From NCBI GenBank assembly GCA_027623235.1, contig JAQBVJ010000017.1, positions 1-64,000 of the forward strand: a DNA stretch of 64,000 bases, in the 5' to 3' direction. Positions 59,378 to 64,000 of this stretch are shown piece by piece. Positions within the stretch are counted from its first letter, which is position 1, and each line of letters opens with the position of its first letter. This DNA comes from Planctomycetota bacterium. GTDB taxonomy: Bacteria > Planctomycetota > Planctomycetia > Planctomycetales > Planctomycetaceae. The notes below the pieces were generated by a model. That model was not told the origin of the DNA. It was given only the letters and a program-made list of their open reading frames with translations, and made no database searches. The translations under genes and the position numbers were made by a program.

Positions 59378-60592
59378 CTATCCGCTGAGAACCGACGAAC
59401 TCTGCAGCACGGGCAGCAGCAGCCCGAGCAGCACGAACATCACAACGGCCGCCATCGCGACCAGCATGATTGGTTCGAGAAGTCGGATAAACAGTTCCAG
59501 ATATCGCCAGGTCCGTCGCTCCATGCCGTCGGCAATGTCGATCAAAACCTGTTCGAGATTATTGGCTTCTTCCGCGACCGCGATCATCTCAACAGTTTCT
59601 TCGGGAAACTCACCGCACGCGGCCAGGGGCTGAGCAAGTGTCTTACCGGCGGAGATATTGTCGCTGGCTCCCCCAATCGCAGCGGACAGAACGCGGTTGC
59701 CGGTCGCGTCTTTCGCAATCCGAATTGAGTTCAAAATCGGAACGCCGTTCTTCAGCAGTGTGCCGAGGATGCGGCAAAATCGGGCAATCGCCAGGCTGCG
59801 GTAAATTTTACCCGCTCCCGGTATCTTCAGACGAATCTTATCGAACATGAGGCGGCCTTCGTCGGTAGCCGCATAACGGACCACGAAGAAGCATCCACCG
59901 CCGATCACAAGCGGAATGAACATCCAGTAACTCGCAATGGAGTCGCTGATCGCTCTGACTGCCTTCGTCGCCCACGGCAGCGAGTCTCGCGCTTCCATCC
60001 GCTGGAAAATCGGATCGAACTTCGGCACGAACCAGACCATCATCGCCGTCACGATTCCGACGCCGAACAGAATCAGGAAAAACGGATACGCCATCGCACC
60101 GGTCACGCGACTCTTCAATTCTTCCTGGTGTTCGGTGAAGTCGGCAACGCGGCGGAGAACGTCCTCCATGAAGCTGCCTTCTTCACCGGCCCGCACCATG
60201 CTGACAGCCAGTTCGGAAAACGCGTGCGGATGCTTCCGCATCGCTTCCGCCAGTCGAGTTCCCTCAGCGACTTCTTCACGTACCGCTTCCAGGACGACTT
60301 TGAATGCCTGGCTGCGAGTCTGTTTTTCGAGCAGTTCGAGCGACCTCAGCAAAGGTACGCCGGAACGCAACAGATCGCTGAGCTGCGCGAAAAAGGTGGC
60401 GAGATCCCGCGACTTGACTCGACGGCCGAGTAATCGCGATTTGTTCTGCGAAGACTCGGCCAGTTCAATATGAATCGGAAACAACTGGCGCGTGGAAAGA
60501 GTCGAGACGACTTCCGTCTCGCTTCCGGCAGACAGCAGGCCTTTGACCTCCTGCCCGGACATTCCTCGGGCCACGTATTGAAATTCTGGCAT
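59378..60592 (-). CDS. gspF: GspF inner-membrane platform protein
   Basis: A 404-residue GspF/PilC protein. N-terminal cytoplasmic segment starting FQYVARGMSGQEVKGLLSAG, two homologous helical domains (LRSGVPLLRSLELLEKQT and the second FCRILGTLLKNGVPILNSI), and three membrane helices (YPFFLILFGVGIVTAMMVWFV, WMFIPLVIGGGCFFVV, ILVAMAAVVMFVLLGLLLP). It forms the inner-membrane platform on which GspE works. Length and motif order are normal. Follows gspE by 36 nt. Confidence 0.93.
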   Translation of the reverse strand: MPEFQYVARGMSGQEVKGLLSAGSETEVVSTLSTRQLFPIHIELAESSQNKSRLLGRRVKSRDLATFFAQLSDLLRSGVPLLRSLELLEKQTRSQAFKVVLEAVREEVAEGTRLAEAMRKHPHAFSELAVSMVRAGEEGSFMEDVLRRVADFTEHQEELKSRVTGAMAYPFFLILFGVGIVTAMMVWFVPKFDPIFQRMEARDSLPWATKAVRAISDSIASYWMFIPLVIGGGCFFVVRYAATDEGRLMFDKIRLKIPGAGKIYRSLAIARFCRILGTLLKNGVPILNSIRIAKDATGNRVLSAAIGGASDNISAGKTLAQPLAACGEFPEETVEMIAVAEEANNLEQVLIDIADGMERRTWRYLELFIRLLEPIMLVAMAAVVMFVLLGLLLPVLQSSSVLSG

Positions 60593-60628
60593 GGGATTTC
60601 AGCAGACGGAAAACGGAAAGTCGCAGCG

Positions 60629-62311
60629 TTATGTGATGTCGCCGCGGGTAATCCTCAGCACGTCCTCCACACTCGTAATACCGGTCAGCACGTGCATCCA
60701 TCCACACTGCCGCAGCGTCAGCATGCCCTTTTCAAGGCCGTATTTCCGAATGCGAGTCGCGCTGACACGTTCGGCACACAGCTCACGAACCTGGTCGTCA
60801 GCGACCAGCAGTTCAAAGACGCCCATCCGACCGGAGTAACCCGTCTCTTTGCACTCACGACAGCCGACCGCTCGATAGAGCGTCTCGATGTCACGGTTTG
60901 GAAAGTCACTGGGCAGCTCGTCCGGGTTGGGTTTGTACGGCTCGCGGCAATGCTTACAGAGCCGACGTACCAGCCGCTGAGCCATCACGCCTTCCACCGT
61001 ACTCGCGACGAGGAACGGCTCAACGCCCATGTCGGTCAGTCGAGTAAACGAGCCGGCCGAGTCGTTTGTGTGCAGCGTGCTGAACACGAGGTGGCCGGTG
61101 AGCGAGGATTGAATCGCCGCCTCAGCCGTTTCGAAGTCTCGAATTTCGCCGATGAGAATGATGTCCGGGTCATGACGCAGAATCGATCGCAGACCGGCAG
61201 CAAACGTGAGCCCGATTCGGCTGTGAACCTGAATCTGGCTGATCCCGTCGAGCTGGTATTCGACCGGATCTTCGACCGTGATGATCTTTGTGTTCGGGCT
61301 GCGGATCTCGCTGAGAGCGCTGTAAAGCGTCGTCGACTTACCACTTCCCGTCGGACCGGTCACAAGAACGATGCCGTGCGGCAGTTCGATGATCTGGCGG
61401 AACGGTTTGTAGACCCGATCCGGCATCCCCATGCTCGACAGATTAAAGACCATTCGGCCTTTGTCGAGAATTCGCAGCACGATGCCTTCGCCGTAGAGCA
61501 TCGGGATGATCGAAACTCGAACGTCGATGTCGCGTCCGGCCACCTTCAGCTCGATGCGGCCATCCTGCGGGAGTCGTTTCTCGGCGATATTGAGCCGCGA
61601 CATGATTTTCAGTCGAGTCACAATCGCCGCGTAAAACTGATTGATCTCCTGAGGCACCGACTGAACACGGAGAAGGCCGTCGACGCGGTAACGAATCTGC
61701 AGTCCACGCTCGCCGGGTTCAATGTGAACGTCACTCGCACCCTGTTCGAGCGCTTCCAGCAGCAGCTCATTCACCAGGCGGATGACGGACGCCTGCTGAG
61801 CCATCTCGGCCAGTTCGCCATCGGCCCGAGCCACTTCGGCCAGATAGTCGTCGTCCTCGTCGGTCTTCTGCTTGACGAGCTCGTTGATCGTGTCGCCGCC
61901 GACGCCAAGGTTCTGCTTGATCAGCGAGATGACGTCATCGTGCCGCGCGAGAACAGGCTCAACACGTAGACCGCTGAGCGAACTCAGTTCATCAATGGCT
62001 TCCAGGTCGAACGGGTCGCTTGTCGCCACCTCAACGCGACCGTTTTCCTCGGTCAGCGGAAGCAGCGAATGGCGGAAGATTGTCGACGTCGGAAACTTGT
62101 TCAACAGCTCGATGTTGACGTGGAAATCTTTCAGGTCGACGAACTTCATACCGAGCTCGTCAGCGAATGCCCGCAGCGTGGCTTCTTCCGTGACGAGGCC
62201 CATCTCGATGAGCGTCTGATCGAAGCGTTTGCCATTGGCCTGAGCCCGCGCGTTCACACACTGCTCATCCGAGATCAGTCCGCGTCGAACTAAAACGTCG
62301 CCGATTTCCAT
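60629..62311 (-). CDS. gspE: GspE type II secretion ATPase
   Basis: A 560-residue secretion ATPase. N-terminal N1E-like domain (about 1-160), then catalytic core with Walker [16 protein letters not shown] (about residue 326), Asp box [20 protein letters not shown], Walker [18 protein letters not shown], the His box STLHTNDS and a C-terminal tetracysteine CKHCREPY...[12 protein letters not shown] binding zinc. The ATPase drives pseudopilus assembly in the cytoplasm. Gene order upstream: 231-nt gap to the GspD-like gene. ATG 62311 is well placed. Confidence 0.96.
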   Translation of the reverse strand: MEIGDVLVRRGLISDEQCVNARAQANGKRFDQTLIEMGLVTEEATLRAFADELGMKFVDLKDFHVNIELLNKFPTSTIFRHSLLPLTEENGRVEVATSDPFDLEAIDELSSLSGLRVEPVLARHDDVISLIKQNLGVGGDTINELVKQKTDEDDDYLAEVARADGELAEMAQQASVIRLVNELLLEALEQGASDVHIEPGERGLQIRYRVDGLLRVQSVPQEINQFYAAIVTRLKIMSRLNIAEKRLPQDGRIELKVAGRDIDVRVSIIPMLYGEGIVLRILDKGRMVFNLSSMGMPDRVYKPFRQIIELPHGIVLVTGPTGSGKSTTLYSALSEIRSPNTKIITVEDPVEYQLDGISQIQVHSRIGLTFAAGLRSILRHDPDIILIGEIRDFETAEAAIQSSLTGHLVFSTLHTNDSAGSFTRLTDMGVEPFLVASTVEGVMAQRLVRRLCKHCREPYKPNPDELPSDFPNRDIETLYRAVGCRECKETGYSGRMGVFELLVADDQVRELCAERVSATRIRKYGLEKGMLTLRQCGWMHVLTGITSVEDVLRITRGDIT

Positions 62312-62542
62312 GACTCACCATCTATCTGAAAAGTTGCCCGCCGTCTGCGAAAAGGCTCCTGCCAGGGTAAAGGATAATAGATCGCCAGGTTGTCGCTATC
62401 TGTTTCCCAAACTCCGCGGTTTTCACTCAATCCGTCGCCCGATGTTGAGCCGACGGCGACGGCTCGATCCCGGGAAATCGCCTCACATTCTGAAAATTCT
62501 GGCCGGACACTAATCAGGTTGATCCACCAGAGCGACGCAAAA

Positions 62543-64000
62543 TCAGCGACCGAATCCTCCACCCGTGCGACCACCACCCGTGCGACCACCACCAGGCTGG
62601 CCGCCGCGGCCTCCACCACCAGGCTGGCCGCCGCCGCCGAACGGGTTTCCGCCCTGTCCGCCGCCACCCTGCTGTAATCGCTGCTGGATCGCCTGGCGAA
62701 ACGCGTCTTCCTGAGCTTTCCGCTGGGCGTCAGCAGCGCCGTTGTCTCCTCCACTCTGCGGGTTATTGCCACCGGTGCTGCGACCACTGGTCGAGCTGCG
62801 GGTGACATGAACTCGCGGCATCAGCGAACCGAGTGTCTGCTGAAGTATCGCCGTGTTGGCATTTTCAAGAGGCACAACGCGAATCGTTCGCCGGGCAATC
62901 AAAGCAGCCTCGTCAAGATCCTCGACCATGACTTTAATCTGGTTAAAGAGCGGCTCGCTGGCAGAAACGATGAGGCGGCTTGACCGGGAATCGACGCCAA
63001 TCGTCAGTTTGACATTGGCGCGAGCACCGCCGCCTCCACCACCCATGAGTGCGGCAAGCGGGTTTCCACCACCTCCCCCGCCACCCCGCTGTTGTTGCTG
63101 CTGCGCTGGCGGGGTCATTTCTTCTTTGTAAACGTCTTCGATGATCTCTGCGACGTCGGCGATGTCGGCGTGCTTAACGACGATGTATCGCGGAGCCCGC
63201 TCGCGAAGCTGTTCCGGCAGCTCGCTGGCGTCGAGAATCTTGAGCATCTCTTCGCACTCGTTGACCAGGTGCGGAGGCCCCGTCACGAACAGCGAGTTCG
63301 AACGTGTGTCCGGAATGATCCGCAGTGTCGTCGCGCTGTTCATGAGCCCGTCGAGGCCCGACATGTTCATCACGCTTCGGCCCATTGACGAGATGCCGCT
63401 TGTCAGGTCGCCGAACATCCCGCCGCTGTTGGCCGACGATGCCGACGAAACTGAACTGGTCGGGAAGATGCGTTCCAGGATGGCGGCCGTTTCCGTCGCG
63501 TCTGAAGACTGCAGATAAAACACAGTCCAGTTGTTGCTAGGCGGAATCGCCTGCGAAAGAGACTGGACGAGTTCTTCGATTTCGTCGAGAGCTTTTTCGT
63601 CCTGTGAGATGACGACCAGGTTGCCGCCCTGAACGGTGATCAGGATTGGTGACTTGCCGTCTGTGCCAGCGTCCGAACCGCCGAGCCCAAGGACAGCTTC
63701 AAGATCAGTCTTCGCTCCAGCATCGGACGCGTCACCGGCGTCCTGCTGAAAATTTACGTTAAACAGTCCCGAGTTCTTCCGCAGTGCATCGAGGCTGGCT
63801 TCTGGCCCGCGACGATCGGATGCTGGTCGAACATTTTCGGTCGGCGTGCGGCCGGCTTCCCCACCGGCGGCTGGCTGACGATCCAGCGGTTCCGGGTCGA
63901 GCGGTCGAGACCGGAACGAAGGAACTCGCCGATCGGCTCCGGTGGCGGAGGGAACGACGATGCGAATCGGATTCTTGCTGCTGCGTTCGAACATGCCCTT
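62543..64000 (-). CDS. GspD-like protein with secretin N-domains and Gly-rich tail (partial at window edge)
   Basis: The C-terminal 485 residues of a secreted or outer-membrane protein; the frame is open to the window edge, so the start lies outside. Visible units: N-domain-like repeats of the secretin type (VQGGNLVVISQDEKALDEIE; NSATTLRIIPDTRSNSLFVT; RERAPRYIVVKHADIADVAE; KLTIGVDSRSSRLIVSASEP), separated by Gly/Gln/Ser-rich linkers, and a tail of Gly, Gln, Arg and Pro (QPGGGGRGGQPGGGRTGGGR). The multimerising secretin (beta-barrel channel) domain, which in GspD follows the N-domains, is absent, and the frame ends inside the window. It may work as a periplasmic adapter, or the channel is elsewhere. 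Confidence 0.8.
   Translation of the reverse strand, partial: KGMFERSSKNPIRIVVPSATGADRRVPSFRSRPLDPEPLDRQPAAGGEAGRTPTENVRPASDRRGPEASLDALRKNSGLFNVNFQQDAGDASDAGAKTDLEAVLGLGGSDAGTDGKSPILITVQGGNLVVISQDEKALDEIEELVQSLSQAIPPSNNWTVFYLQSSDATETAAILERIFPTSSVSSASSANSGGMFGDLTSGISSMGRSVMNMSGLDGLMNSATTLRIIPDTRSNSLFVTGPPHLVNECEEMLKILDASELPEQLRERAPRYIVVKHADIADVAEIIEDVYKEEMTPPAQQQQQRGGGGGGGNPLAALMGGGGGGARANVKLTIGVDSRSSRLIVSASEPLFNQIKVMVEDLDEAALIARRTIRVVPLENANTAILQQTLGSLMPRVHVTRSSTSGRSTGGNNPQSGGDNGAADAQRKAQEDAFRQAIQQRLQQGGGGQGGNPFGGGGQPGGGGRGGQPGGGRTGGGRTGGGFGR
62560..62634. repeat. short tandem repeats encoding the Gly-rich tail
   Basis: CACCCGTGCGACCAC is duplicated exactly at 62560-62574 and 62575-62589, and CACCACCAGGCTGGCCGCCGC is repeated at 62587-62607 and 62614-62634. 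They encode the repeated GGGRTGGGR and RGGQPGGG units at the end of the GspD-like protein and probably vary in copy number by slippage. Confidence 0.8.

Noticed and set aside
60470-61969. 499-codon forward open frame opposite gspE and the start of gspF
   Set aside because: It overlaps the well-supported ATPase gene with conserved Walker motifs on the reverse strand; no domain in the forward frame.
1-64000. tRNA, rRNA, CRISPR arrays, prophage or intact insertion sequence
   Set aside because: Intergenic regions were read for cloverleaf-like GGTTCGAATCC sequences, regular spaced repeats and transposase-like frames; none was convincing.

Overview
The window looks like a chromosomal segment of a member of the phylum Planctomycetota (inference from gene content, not from a database search). 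Pointers are moderately high G+C, a sulfatase remnant, DUF1559-free but otherwise typical planctomycete families (DUF4159, DUF58, Tat-exported Gfo/Idh/MocA dehydrogenase, FAD oxidoreductase with golvesin-like tail, RraA-like aldolase, multiheme cytochrome with LVIVD repeats), a diderm-type secretion operon, and many short dispersed inverted repeats between genes. I see no rRNA, tRNA, CRISPR array, intact insertion sequence or phage.

Layout. 1-2.9 kb: a broken sulfatase start, then a forward cluster of sugar isomerase/epimerase, SpoU-type RNA methyltransferase and a small beta-sandwich protein. 3-5.1 kb: groES-groEL with a clear terminator. 5.7-8.6 kb: a membrane glycosyltransferase and a creatininase-family hydrolase. 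8.7-17 kb: a reverse-strand set made of a predicted outer-membrane beta-barrel protein, a frameshifted zeta-toxin-like kinase, a 68-residue protein and a 1625-residue ten-haem cytochrome. 17.2-24.1 kb: reverse-strand housekeeping genes (LarA-like protein, CorA, STAS protein, MATE pump, methyltransferase, a hypothetical). 24.5-27.9 kb: forward genes for an RraA-like protein, TonB, DUF420 and DUF58. 28-33.4 kb: reverse-strand set with an FMN-binding split-barrel protein, an unlisted 59-residue gene with its own terminator, and a probable envelope-energy operon ExbD-ExbD-membrane protein-DUF4159-TPR that has no ExbB in it. 33.7-38.8 kb: sodium/solute symporter, thioredoxin, a 630-residue coiled-coil protein and an overlapping membrane protein, closed by a perfect 54-bp palindrome. 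39-49.9 kb: quinone reductase-like protein, exported FAD oxidoreductase plus NosR-like flavoprotein, dehydrogenase, MFS transporter, IspD. 50-52.5 kb: an SDR and a remarkable fusion of a FAD oxidoreductase with an MnmM/YtqB-type methyltransferase. 52.5-64 kb: a type II secretion/pseudopilus operon in the order GspD-like, E, F, G, H, I, J, K, L, followed by an EF-hand protein.

How it fits together. Three modules stand out: the barrel protein/multiheme cytochrome set (possible electron transfer across the outer membrane), the ExbD/DUF4159/TPR set (envelope energy coupling), and the Gsp set (pseudopilus assembly, whose secretin-like protein ends in a Gly-rich tail instead of a secretin channel domain). 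The most interesting single gene is the FAD oxidoreductase-methyltransferase fusion, which by domain logic could perform both final steps of tRNA wobble uridine mnm5 formation, with the two domains in the opposite order to MnmC and from a different methyltransferase family. All functions are read from sequence patterns only.
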